From Helichrysum umbraculigerum (Eukaryota > Streptophyta > Magnoliopsida > Asterales > Asteraceae): a stretch of DNA of 64,000 nt. This document shows positions 41,546-51,723 of this stretch, one piece after another (the stretch's first letter is position 1; the number at the start of each line of letters is the position of its first letter). The translations under genes were made by a program, and so were the position numbers. The stretch covers positions 240,206,750 to 240,270,749 of the forward strand of contig CATIUR010000001.1 in assembly GCA_949592205.1 (NCBI GenBank). Reading direction: 5' to 3'. The notes under the pieces were generated by a model. That model did not search any database, had not been told where the DNA came from, and saw only the letters and a list, made by a program, of their open reading frames with translations.

Positions 41546-41568
41546 TCTCCTTCGTTTGTGTGTTGCAG
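41542..41568 (+). other. Splice-acceptor-like sequence at copia B gag-pol junction
   Basis: CTAAT with the gag stop, a pyrimidine-rich stretch, then TTGCAG ending at 41568. The branch A to AG distance is 23 bases. Compared with copia A one T is missing, so gag and pol are in different frames here but in the same frame in A. The pol phase at the AG is zero in both. Confidence 0.5.
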
Positions 41569-44500
41569 CAGTCAGAACGCGTTAAAGATAGTGAATGGTA
41601 TTTGGATAGTGGCTGCTAGCGACATATGACAGGCGATGTATCTCTTCTTGTGGATATTAAACCATACGCAGGAGGATATGTTGCTTTTGCTGGAGATACT
41701 GGGGGAACCATTTCTGGAAGAGGAACGTTAACTAACGGCAATGTTAGTTTTGAAAATGTGAACTACGTGGAATAGCTTACGCATAACTTGCTAAGTGTTT
41801 CACAGGTCTGTTATAAAGATTATACCACTGCGTTCACAAAGACAGAATGTGTGATACTGAAGCCTGGGTATGTCATTCCGGAAGAATGGGTGTTACTGAG
41901 AGCACCAAGAAAGAATGACACATACATTCTGAATATGAGAACTGTTGAGACCTCAAACGAATATACGTGTCTCTTGTCTAAGGCTTCTGAAAAGGAATCA
42001 CTGCTTTGGCACAGACGAATGGGACATATTCATTTCCGAAAAATGAATTTCTTGACTAAAAATGACCTAGTGCTAGGAGTTCCGAAACAGTCATTTGCTC
42101 TAAAGGATGACTGTATCTCCTGCCAAAAAGGAAAGATACGTAAGAAGTCCCATAAGTCTAAGCAGGTGAATTCTATAAATGCTCCATTGGAACTACTACA
42201 TATGGATCTTTTTGGTCCAGTTTCTACAAAGAGCATTGGTGGTCGGTCTTACTGCTTGGTAGTTACTGATGACTACTCAAGGTTTTCGTGGGTTTATTTT
42301 TTGACCACAAAAGGGGAAACTCCTGAGATTCTGGTGTATTTGTTGGACAAGTTGGCAAATCTGTGCAACTTGAAGGTGAAAAGGATACGAAGCGACAATG
42401 GAACTGAATTCAAGAACTCAACTCTCGAATTGTTTTGTGCTACAAGAGGTATTGAGCATCAATTTAGTGCTCCGAGGACTCCACAACAGAATGGAGTTGC
42501 AGAAAGAAAGAACAGGACAATCATCGAGACAGCTCGGACTATGTTAGCTGACTCCAAGTTACCAATTATCTTCTGGGCTGAGGCAGTTAATACTGCCTGT
42601 TATGTTCTCAACAGAGTACTCACGGTTAAGAAAAGGAACAAAACGTGTTATGAACTTTTTAATAACCGTAAGCCAAATCTGCAGTTCCTAGAACCATTTG
42701 GGTGTCCATGCCTGATCATGATAACAAAAGATAAGGTCTCTAAGTTTGGTGATAAGGCTGTTGAAGGGATTTTTCTTGGATATTCAGTCAACTCTCCGAA
42801 CAAAAGAGTCTTTAACAAATCATCGAATCAGATTGAGGAGCATTTTGAAGTGAAATGTTTAAGGTATACGGAACCTCCTCAAGGAACGGGTCCGGATTGG
42901 TTTTTCAACTATGGAAACCTCTTCAACTCTTTCAATATTCCGGAAGAAGATGAAACGGAAGAATTGGTTTCTATACTTCATGAGCTTGATCTTACTCAAG
43001 ATACACCTGTTAATAATAAACCATCCAACCCAAATCCCAATGCAACACCCGCACCTCCACCGACGAATCCTACACCTCCACAAACTACACCTACACCTTC
43101 ACAACCACCTACACAACCACCCACACAACCACAAACAACTACCAAATCACCACCATCAACACCATCTCCTACTCCATCATCTTCGTCTGCTCCTTCTAAA
43201 ACAGTTTATACCTACACAAAGGAGCTTCCATATGATCCAAACATGCCTCCTTTAGAGGAACCTCAAGAAGAAGATGAAATGGAGGAAACAATGGCCTACT
43301 CTCACTTATTTTCTCATGAAGATGAAGTAGAAGAAGAAGAGTTAGCCTCTCCTGAGTCTGCTGCTACTCCTGAAACTGAGGGAGATTTGAACAATCTGGG
43401 TGTGGATCTTGTGCCAGGTGCCATACCAGAAACTCGTATACATAAGGATTACCCCATTGATAATATCATTGGTGATCCTCATGCATCTGTTCAAACACGA
43501 CAGCAAGCAAAGCAGACTTCAGCTCAGCAACTTTTGGGACTTATAGCTCATATCGATTCATGTCATTTGTCTCAAATTGAACCTAAAAAGGTTGAACAAG
43601 CCTTAAAGGATCCATCTTGGGTCGAGGCTATGCAGGAGGAACTACAACAAATAAACAAGATGAATGTTTGGGAAATTGTTCCTCTACCCAAGGGTGCTCA
43701 CTTGACGGGTACTCGTTGGGTTTTCCGTAACAAAACGGATGATCGTGGGGCTGTTATTCGAAATAAAGCCCGTCTGGTAGTTCAAGGATATAGTCAATTA
43801 GAAGGTATTGACTATGATGAAGTTTTCGCTCCTGTTGCTCGTTTGGAATCTATTCGGATTTTTCTAGCCTATGCTTCATTTAAAGGATTCCGTGTGTATC
43901 AACTTGACGTGAAGTGTGCCTTTCTATACGGAGATGTCGACGCAGTGATTTATGTGTGTCAGCCTCCTGGTTTTGAAGACCCAAAGCATCCTAATCATGT
44001 TTGCAAACTGAAGAAAGCTTTGTATGGTCTTCATCAATCTCCTCGACTTTGGTATGAGCGACTTGCCAAGTACTTGCTGAAGAATGGTTTTGACAGAGGA
44101 CAGATTGATAGCACGCTTTTCATCAAACGGGAAGGAGCGGATTTGTTACTTGTGCAGGTCTATGTGGACGACATAATTTTTGGATCAACTAATGATCAGT
44201 TGTGCAAGGATTTTGAAAGACTGATGAAATCTGAGTTTGAAATGAGTGCTATGGGAGAACTCACGTTCTTTCTGGGACTACAGGTTGAGCAATCTGACAA
44301 GGGAATTTATATCCACTAGTCAAAATATGTCACAGACATGTTAAAGCGGTATGAATTGCTCAACAGTAAACACTACGGTACTCCAATTGAAGCAAGACAC
44401 AATCTTGGACCTAATGAGGACGATGAAGATTGCAAGGAGAAAGACTATCGCTCAATGATAGGCTCTCTCATGTACCTGACTGCCTCAAGACCAGATATAG

Positions 44501-45114
44501 TGTTTGCCGTTTCACTCTGCTCACGATTTCAAGCAAATCCGAAGGTGTCTCATATGAAGGCAGTAAAACGCATTTTTGGATATCTCGCTTTTAGGCCATC
44601 TCTGGGTCTATGGTATTCAAACGAGAAAAACTTTGAGTTAACTGCCTATTCGGATTCGGATCTTGGTGGCTGCAAGATAGATATGAAGTCAACTACTGGA
44701 GGATGTCAGTTCCTTGGATCGCGCTTAGTTTCTTGGCAGTGCAAAAAGCAGACTGCGGTTGCTATTTCCACAGCTGAAGCCGAGTATGTTGCTGCTGCAA
44801 GTTGCTGTTCTCAAGTTCTCTGGATTCAGCATCAGCTGCGTGATTACGGGTTCAATCTCTCTATGACTCCTATTTATATAGATAATACAGCTGCTATATC
44901 TATAACTCACAATCCCGTACAACACTCTAAGACCAAACATATCGAACTTAGGTTCCACTTTATACGGGATTGCTTTGAGAAACACCTTATAGATGTCGTA
45001 CATATAGAGACCCTTAAGCAGTGTGCGGACCTTTTCACAAAAGCCTTTTTGCGATCACGTTTTATAGAACTGGTCAATCTGATAGGTTTAAGGTTCTTTC
45101 AGTCAAAGAAATGA
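41569..45114 (+). pseudogene. pol: Copia B pol with three internal stops
   Basis: The domain order is as in copia A. Stops: TAG at 41617-41619, directly after the protease motif DSGC (TCG in A); TAG at 41773-41775 (CAG in A); TAG at 44317-44319 (CAG in A), between RT and RNase H. The TGG that is TGA in A is intact here. The two CAG-to-TAG changes are C-to-T in a CHG context, typical of deaminated methylcytosine. RT motif YVDDIIFGS and RNase [12 protein letters not shown] are intact. Confidence 0.93.
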
Positions 45115-46308
45115 TTTGTGACTTGGATTTTTAAGTTTTTAAAATTCAATTTAAAAAAAAAAAAAAAAAAAAAAATCGCAACAGCCACTCTTTATACTCT
45201 TTAGTATTAAAGAAAACGCAAGGTTGCTACATTTTTAAAATAGACGTTGAAGTTGTGTCTGTAAACAACTTGGGATATGATAGTACATCGGGTGACATGC
45301 ACAAAATGGAACTTTAAGGTTTATCTTGGATGTGTCAGTAGGTTTATCTGACACACTTAAAACAGTTTTTATCTAAATTATCTTCATCATACGATGTATT
45401 GGTAGGCATGGTACACACCGGTCTCTGAGATATTAAGAAGTAATTTAAATACTTGTCTATTACTTTGAGAAAAATGTTATATGATGTATGACATAAGTCT
45501 TAATTGATAAATGGAAGTACTATCATACACTGTCATAATTATGTAAATGTAAAATGGGCATATAGTGATAATATGATTATTCGCCTAACTAATGGTGACT
45601 ATTGTTGTACTCACGTACAGACCTGAATCCATTAGTTATGCAAATAGTCTCAAACTTGTTATGTTCATACTAAGGGACCCTCTGTTGTACTTTGTACAGA
45701 TCTGGGGCAACTAGTATCTTCATAGTCGGTTTGATGTATGCCTAAATATAAATATCAAGTGTATGTTACGAGAAAACCGAGATAAACTTGGTCTTGTAAT
45801 CTCTACCTTGTGTGAATATGCAGTGTTTGTTTTACTGAAGTTTATCAGTATATCATATAATAGGTCTCTCAAAATTAATATTCATACTCACAATAAAAGT
45901 TTAACTCACAGACACGGATGTAACGTGTTTAGGTGGACAAACAATACCAATAATTGTCTTGAAATAATTTTTATAAAAGGTGTTTTAAATGTGCCACGTA
46001 AATTTAAAGTGGACAAATATACTGATGATCGAAATAACACTTACTATTCCTAATAAATGCATGTTATTCCGATATGATCCCTAATCAGACAACTCAACTC
46101 CGTCACCAAAAATAGAGTGTTAGTTATTTTATTTTGTTAATTTTTTACTTTTTGTAAAATTAAAGAAAATACCAAAAAGATTTTTTAGTTTTATGCTTTA
46201 TTTTTATTCTGAGTTATTTTTCCAAAGTCATGAGTTATTTTGAAATTATTTGCTAAAATAACGAGTAAACGGTTTGAAAAATTCAAAATTGGATCCAAAA
46301 TGTTATAT
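45115..46308 (+). other. Copia B post-pol spacer with poly(A) run
   Basis: This noncoding stretch begins with a run of 23 A's (45153-45175) shortly after the pol stop and aligns with the split spacer of copia A. No ORF is convincing. Confidence 0.75.
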
Positions 46309-47172
46309 GCGACGTCACACTCTACGTCGCCTGCGACGTCCCAGTCTACGTCGCATCTGGGGTTAGACTATATATAGTCTCAACTGCGACGTAACACGTC
46401 ACACTATTCACTATTCACGTGCGACGTAGCCTGCGACGTACCAGTGGCGATTTGCGACGTAGCAATTTTCGAGCAATTTTCGTGATTTGTAGCTGTTTTC
46501 ATTCCGATTCACTTACGTAGTTTTGATCTACTCGTTAATCCGCACACTTAGATACCGATTTTACCATTTTTAACCGTGTATATTATGTTTAATGGCTATG
46601 TATGTATTACGGGTTAAAAGGGTTTCGGGTTTCGGATATATTAGATGGTCTATCGTGTAATTTACTGGTTGTAAATCATGTTTTCGTGATCACCATCGTT
46701 AGCCGCACCTTGTAGTGCGTTTGATTTTGAAAACCCCTAAATTCGAGGGTTAGGGTTTCTGGGTTGGGGACGCCTGTTCGTCAGTGCGACGTACGCTGCG
46801 ACGTCGTGGCCTACGTCGCTTTAATTATTTATTATTAATTTTCTACGTCGCCCTTCCCTACGTCGCTTTTACTGCGACGTCCGATGCGACGTACCACTCT
46901 ACGTCGCTCTTTTAATTAAAGTGATTAAATTCACAATAAATTGCAAAATGCGACGTCCCCCTTGACGTCGCTCGAATTTTATGCGACGTCAGGCCTTACG
47001 TCGCTTTTCAATTTATTTTGAATTTTAGCGACGTACAGTTCTACGTCGCTCTGTGTTGATGCGACGTACGGGGCTACGTCGCTAGTTCCAGGGAATTTGA
47101 AAAGGTTTTGTTTAAAAAATGTAACATTTTTGCTAACCTTTTTCGAGTTGCAATCTGTTTCTGTTTTTGCAG
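46309..47172 (+). promoter_or_regulatory. Copia B ORF3 promoter/leader: eight 22-bp palindromes, TATA-like box, splice acceptor
   Basis: Units are at 46309, 46332, 46798, 46886, 46950, 46983, 47028 and 47061, each 22 bp with exact GCGACGT and ACGTCGC arms. A perfect palindrome GACTATATATAGTC (46365-46378) supplies a TATA-like core about 0.8 kb before ORF3. The leader ends in CTAAC (47134-47138), a pyrimidine-rich tract and GCAG at 47172, two bases before the ATG. Positions match copia A one for one, while the 8-base spacers differ. Confidence 0.62.
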
Positions 47173-47174
47173 AT

Positions 47175-49838
47175 ATGGCTTTGATTTTTGAAGCTCGTCA
47201 TAATACGGCTGCTTACCTTACTGACACTTCTGATAAAGCTGCACCGTATCGTCAGATGATCGCGTTTTTGAGACGTTCAAGGGTATTCCACGCCATTTCC
47301 GACAACACTATGGCGTTTGTAAATCTGATCAACCCTTTTTGGAGAAACGCAACTGTCGTTACTGAAAACGACGTTAGACGATTGATCTCTACCGTTCTGG
47401 GTACGGAGATCACTATTACAGAACAGAGTAATCGGGAACTTTTACAGCTGAATGATCAACCGGATATGCCTGTCGGTTTTGATCATATTTTCGTTACCGG
47501 AGCTATGCAACGGATAGGATATCCCGGGATTCCCTCTGATCAGTATAGAAAAGCGAATCTCACACGCGTCTGGAGATATTTGATGCATGTGATTATTGTT
47601 TGCTTGGGGAATAGGAAAGGTGGAACGGATGGGATGAGCCGAAGTCTGGCTTCTGCTATGTTAGCGTTGGTATATAACAAGCCGTTCAACTTCTCGGGAT
47701 TTATCTTCAGGGCTATGGTTGATAATGCAAATGCCGGGGATCAGAAATGGATTTTATATCCAAGATTTGTACAGTTGCACATCAATCGTCATCATCCGGA
47801 GCTTCAGGCACAGGGTGATATCGATCAGCCGCTCAAGATTTCACCGATGATGAGTCGGATTTTCACTATTTGTGCAGGGTATGAGAAAGGGGTCGAGGCA
47901 CCAAGGGATGTTCCCTTATTCGGTGCTATTGTGGATGAAAATTATGTACCACCTCCAGATCCTCAGTATATGGATGTTCCAGCACCACCGCAACCGCAGC
48001 AACCACTCATGAACGTTCCTGTTCAAGCTGCGGGGGAGCATGTGGAGGCTATTTTGGAGAACATTGAGCAGTTCGGGCATGTGGATTCGGACAATCCAGC
48101 ATCTCACGACACGGTTGAGAGTTCTGATTCCGAAGAACCGGTCAATGTAGGTCCTCAGGATGGGGGTCCGACGCCTGAGCATTCGGATGGTACTGTTCCG
48201 CATCCCTCTGAGATGGAACGTATCAGGCTTTCCGATTCATTCAGATATCTGCGAATTCAGCGTCGGATCCGGGCAGGACGTAAGTATGTACCTCCAAGGG
48301 ATAAGGGAAAACGTACACGTGACGGTGATGATCCTGCTGATGAGACTTATCAACCGAGACGTCGTGTTCGTCGTTCTTCGTCAACACGAGCTCCAGTCAA
48401 TCCACAGCAGCAGGATGCTTTTGAGATTCAACCGACTCCAGCTTTCATGCAAAAGATAATGGAAGATATGCAGCAGATGAAGCAAAAACTGGAGGCTCAA
48501 GACGAGAAGATTGCTGAACAAGCTGCGTTGATCGAGGTCCAATCTAAGGAGCTTGAGGAAACGAAGCTTAGGGTTAATGTTTTGGAAGGCAGGTTACTTG
48601 CCTCGGGGGAGTCTGGGTCTGGGATACCCACTTTAGAGTCAAGTGAACCTGCGTATGTAAATCCCAACCCTGTAATTGAAAATGTTAATGAAAATATTTC
48701 TCTTTTGGATTATTTCTGTGTTGATGATATTCCAGGGCAACCGAGACCGCTGGCAGTTGATTACTCATTCGCTGACTTATCATTTATTCAGAGGATGGCC
48801 AGTGGAGTTGGCTCTGAGGAAGAGACAGAGAACGTTTTTGAGATGAACGAGGATGTCTCGATTGAAGAAGAACATTTGAATGCAGATGAAACGTATGATG
48901 ATGCACAAACTGGGGAAGCTTATGATGATGCACCAATTATAGAATCTGATTCAAGTGAAGACGAGAGTCCTGATAAAGCTCAACATGGAGAATCAAGTTC
49001 TGCTGCAATTCTAGCTTCAGAGACACAGGCACCGGACTCAGCAGCAAAGAAATTAACTGCTGAAGAAAAGAGAGAGAGAAGCAAGAAATGGTGGCCTAAG
49101 GGACGAAATCCAGTCCCTATTCCAGTTAAATGTCAAGTGTACCGGGTTAGTCGAAATTATACCGGTGTTATTAAAAGCTGGAAGTGTCAGAGGAATCTGT
49201 TTATGATAAAGAGAGAAGATGGAGTTCAGTATTTCAGAATGCGTTTTGATAGATTGAGCACGTTGCCAAAAGGAGAGATTAATCGATTAGCTCAGCTTAA
49301 ATTGATTAATCCTTTCGAGAATGATTATGCTGAGTTCATTCAGAGAAGTCTACGTCGGGAAGTATTATCGAAGACTTATTCGAAATTGAAGCCGACGTTG
49401 GGAACTCGGTATACGTGGAAGAAAAAGATTGATCCAGTCACCAGGAAGCCTTTGGTTAAAGTTCACTATTCGCCTGCTAAATGTTTGACTGAGATACCTC
49501 TGGAATCAGTTCCTTATTATTTTCTGAGAAGACTTGTAAAATGGGAACTTGATCCACAGACTGGCGAAGCGGTTATTACTTTCGTTCCAGATTCTGAACC
49601 GTGGCCAGAAGTTGGAGGTATATGGAATCTGAGGCAAGCAACGTTTAGACTATATGATCCGATGAGTTTGATTAATTTTCATGAAAAAGATTTAAGAAAA
49701 CTCTATGATAATCGGATTCGTGTTGGTCAGAAGAATGAATTCAACAGACGTTTAGCACAGCAGTTTTACAATGTTGTTACTGTTTGTGTGGCTAATGGAA
49801 TTCATGCTGATGGCCAGTTTCCTGCGGGCTGGGTTTAA
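47175..49838 (+). CDS. Copia B ORF3 (887 aa, conserved Sirevirus-associated protein of unknown function)
   Basis: It is uninterrupted and homologous to copia A ORF3 along its whole length: N-terminal domain about 1-215, basic patch, coiled coil (DEKIAEQAALIEVQSKELEE), acidic linker with a short deletion relative to A, and C-terminal Arg/Tyr/Trp-rich domain ending in FPAGWV. By eye it differs from A more than gag or pol do, mostly in the linkers. It stays open although pol in the same element has three stops. No membrane segment or signal peptide is seen. The start is chosen as in copia A. Confidence 0.9.
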   Translation: MALIFEARHNTAAYLTDTSDKAAPYRQMIAFLRRSRVFHAISDNTMAFVNLINPFWRNATVVTENDVRRLISTVLGTEITITEQSNRELLQLNDQPDMPVGFDHIFVTGAMQRIGYPGIPSDQYRKANLTRVWRYLMHVIIVCLGNRKGGTDGMSRSLASAMLALVYNKPFNFSGFIFRAMVDNANAGDQKWILYPRFVQLHINRHHPELQAQGDIDQPLKISPMMSRIFTICAGYEKGVEAPRDVPLFGAIVDENYVPPPDPQYMDVPAPPQPQQPLMNVPVQAAGEHVEAILENIEQFGHVDSDNPASHDTVESSDSEEPVNVGPQDGGPTPEHSDGTVPHPSEMERIRLSDSFRYLRIQRRIRAGRKYVPPRDKGKRTRDGDDPADETYQPRRRVRRSSSTRAPVNPQQQDAFEIQPTPAFMQKIMEDMQQMKQKLEAQDEKIAEQAALIEVQSKELEETKLRVNVLEGRLLASGESGSGIPTLESSEPAYVNPNPVIENVNENISLLDYFCVDDIPGQPRPLAVDYSFADLSFIQRMASGVGSEEETENVFEMNEDVSIEEEHLNADETYDDAQTGEAYDDAPIIESDSSEDESPDKAQHGESSSAAILASETQAPDSAAKKLTAEEKRERSKKWWPKGRNPVPIPVKCQVYRVSRNYTGVIKSWKCQRNLFMIKREDGVQYFRMRFDRLSTLPKGEINRLAQLKLINPFENDYAEFIQRSLRREVLSKTYSKLKPTLGTRYTWKKKIDPVTRKPLVKVHYSPAKCLTEIPLESVPYYFLRRLVKWELDPQTGEAVITFVPDSEPWPEVGGIWNLRQATFRLYDPMSLINFHEKDLRKLYDNRIRVGQKNEFNRRLAQQFYNVVTVCVANGIHADGQFPAGWV

Positions 49839-49878
49839 AGAAGATTTTTGAAGACCAAGCTGAAGACACGGGGGAGTT

Positions 49879-50287
49879 TGTTAGTACATGTTTAGTGTCT
49901 GTCAGTTGGTCTAGCTCGTAGTTTGTAATTAGAATTAGCATTCCTGACTCCTGCGACGTAGCGTGCAACGTCGCAGGTGCGACGTCAGGTTTTGGGCCTG
50001 CGACGTAGCCAACGTCGCATGGGCTTGGGCCTGCGACGTAGCGTGCGACGTCGCAGGTGCCAGATTTTGTATAAATTCGTTTTATGTTTTCTGTTTTAGG
50101 GTTGACGAAACCCTAAACACCATTAGTCGAAATCTCTGTAATCTGATTGACTATAATCGAATAAACAACGTTTTGATTCGTATTCTTTGTGTTTGATTAT
50201 TCGTGTGATTGGTTAGTGATCTAATTGTTATTTCCGCTAGCGATTAGATTGACTCGGTGCCGTAACATCCAAGGTTAGGGACAAACA
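49879..50287 (+). repeat. Copia B 3' LTR
   Basis: It is identical to 37782-38190 except for one base. The polypurine tract CGGGGGAGTT lies just before it (49869-49878) and the tgagt duplication just after. Palindromes span 49953-50054. Confidence 0.95.
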
Positions 50288-50292
50288 TGAGT

Positions 50293-50614
50293 TCCACCAA
50301 GAGTGGGCATCGTCTTCGAGGGAGCAGGTGGCGAAGTTAACTTTGTCGTTTTCCGCGCATTTGCTGACGCGGAAAACAGTTTCCATCTTCTCGAACCATC
50401 TGATCAGTCCGATGGCTCCTTCAGTACCCTTGAAGTTTGAGGGTTTGCAGCTCTGGAAGTCCTTGTAAGAACAAGGTTTAGCAGTGGTGGTTTCAGCGGC
50501 ATCGCTGTTTCTCCCAGAATTCTGTGGAGTATTCCGAGCCAGGGCTTCAGTCACAGCCTGGGTTATGAGGGATGTAAGCTGAGCATCGGTGTATGGTCTT
50601 GTCTTTAGCGGCAT
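50293..50614 (-). pseudogene. gag: GY1 gag, 5' segment
   Basis: It starts at ATG 50614 with a short polar N terminus and enters the Ty3-type capsid domain (FKGTEGAIGLIRWFEKMETVF, with WW in the DDAHSWW block) before copia B interrupts it. The frame continues at 37781 across the tgagt duplication. Confidence 0.9.
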
Positions 50615-50909
50615 GATTCTTCAATAAAAGAAATGAAGATACATGAGATTTTGTAAGAAAATCGTATTTATCTCATATGTACATGTATAAAGGCGGTAAT
50701 ACATAACATCAATATGAAAAAGAAATATGGCAATTAGTATAAGTAGAAACAGCAAGGAATATTTGATAGAAAATACGAATTCAAAGGTTACATCCCACGG
50801 ATGTATTACAAAAGGTGTCGGGAATTGTTACATCCGACCGAATTATAGAGTAGCGCTTAGATAGTTATTAAATTACAAGATAGATTACAAGACAAGAACT
50901 ACACTAGTC

Positions 50910-51395
50910 TCAACGTAGATTAATCTGCTCCATCATTTCAATGAGACGATCCACAGTATTGGCAAGTCTGCTGGCCTGTCGGGCGTTATCTTCTGCCAGG
51001 ACCAGTCGTTGCACTAAACTGTGAACGTATTCCTCTGTTTCCCATGAGCGTTGCTCACATTCTTCTAGCCTTTGCTGCAAAAGGGCGGTCTCTACACTTA
51101 TCTCCACTACCTTGTTGCGAAGGACATCCACGTTGTTAATGGTGGTTTCGTGATCTTCGGAGACTTGTTCGATGCGCTCGAGGGATGTAAGTCTCCAGTT
51201 TTCGTTCGTTTCTTGCAACACGACGTCCATGGTGCGAAGATGCTGCTCGTGTTGGTTCACCCTAGCAGCTAAGGTCGGCAAGGTGAAGTGAGTGGGGTAC
51301 GGGCCAGCTCGAGGCAACCTGGCGTTCCTCCTAGCTACCCTTGGGTTTTGCGACCCGGATTGAGAGTGCGATGAATTGGACGGTGTGTTTGCCAT
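50910..51395 (-). CDS. GY1 leader ORF (161 aa, coiled coil, unknown)
   Basis: An intact small ORF lies between the primer-binding site and gag, in the sense orientation. Residues 1-45 are Ser/Arg/Pro-rich and basic. From about 50 on the sequence is a nearly continuous predicted coiled coil with heptad-like Leu/Val/Ile spacing (LEECEQR, VQRLVLAEDNARQ, IEMMEQINLR). No catalytic motif is seen. Chromoviruses normally have no ORF here. It may be a gag-like accessory protein, a captured host fragment, or chance, though 161 codons without a stop in a decayed element argues for past use. Confidence 0.55.
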   Translation of the reverse strand: MANTPSNSSHSQSGSQNPRVARRNARLPRAGPYPTHFTLPTLAARVNQHEQHLRTMDVVLQETNENWRLTSLERIEQVSEDHETTINNVDVLRNKVVEISVETALLQQRLEECEQRSWETEEYVHSLVQRLVLAEDNARQASRLANTVDRLIEMMEQINLR

Positions 51396-51707
51396 TTCTG
51401 AGACAAAGCGTTAGTAGGAGTGAGGCCTATAATCATATGTTACGTATATAATATAGCCTATTGTGTGTCTAGCATAAACAAGTTTAAGTCTCGGTTCTCT
51501 CGAGGTCAGAGTCAACTAGTGTACTTCTGTTCAACATAACAGTTTCAGACCTTACATCATCTTTCCTTAATTGTACATAGTTGATCAGGTTATGTTAAAT
51601 TAAAGTCTTATGCTGTAATTCCTGAACCAGTCATGCCTAACGAGGAAATACTGCCTAACAGTCATAGTCTAGGCCCACTAAATGCAACCTAGTTCACTAT
51701 AACCTTA

Positions 51708-51721
51708 GGCTCTGATACCAA
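51708..51721 (-). other. GY1 primer-binding site
   Basis: The minus strand reads TTGGTATCAGAGCC two bases after the 5' LTR. It is complementary to initiator methionine tRNA. Confidence 0.88.
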
Positions 51722-51723
51722 TC

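Larger units (their letters stand above)
37782..50287 (+). mobile_element. Copia B: Sirevirus-like element with gag, pol and ORF3, inserted in GY1 gag
   Basis: LTRs of 409 bp (37782-38190, 49879-50287) differ at a single position by eye (taagatcc/taacatcc). The duplication is tgagt (37777-37781, 50288-50292). Length is 12,506 bp and the layout matches copia A: leader array, gag, pol, A-run, spacer, second leader array, ORF3. By LTR identity it is probably the most recent insertion, yet pol has three stops. Confidence 0.96.

Noticed and set aside
45763..46053. 96-codon ORF in copia B post-pol spacer
   Set aside because: The matching part of copia A spacer has no equivalent open frame, so there is no sign of coding constraint.
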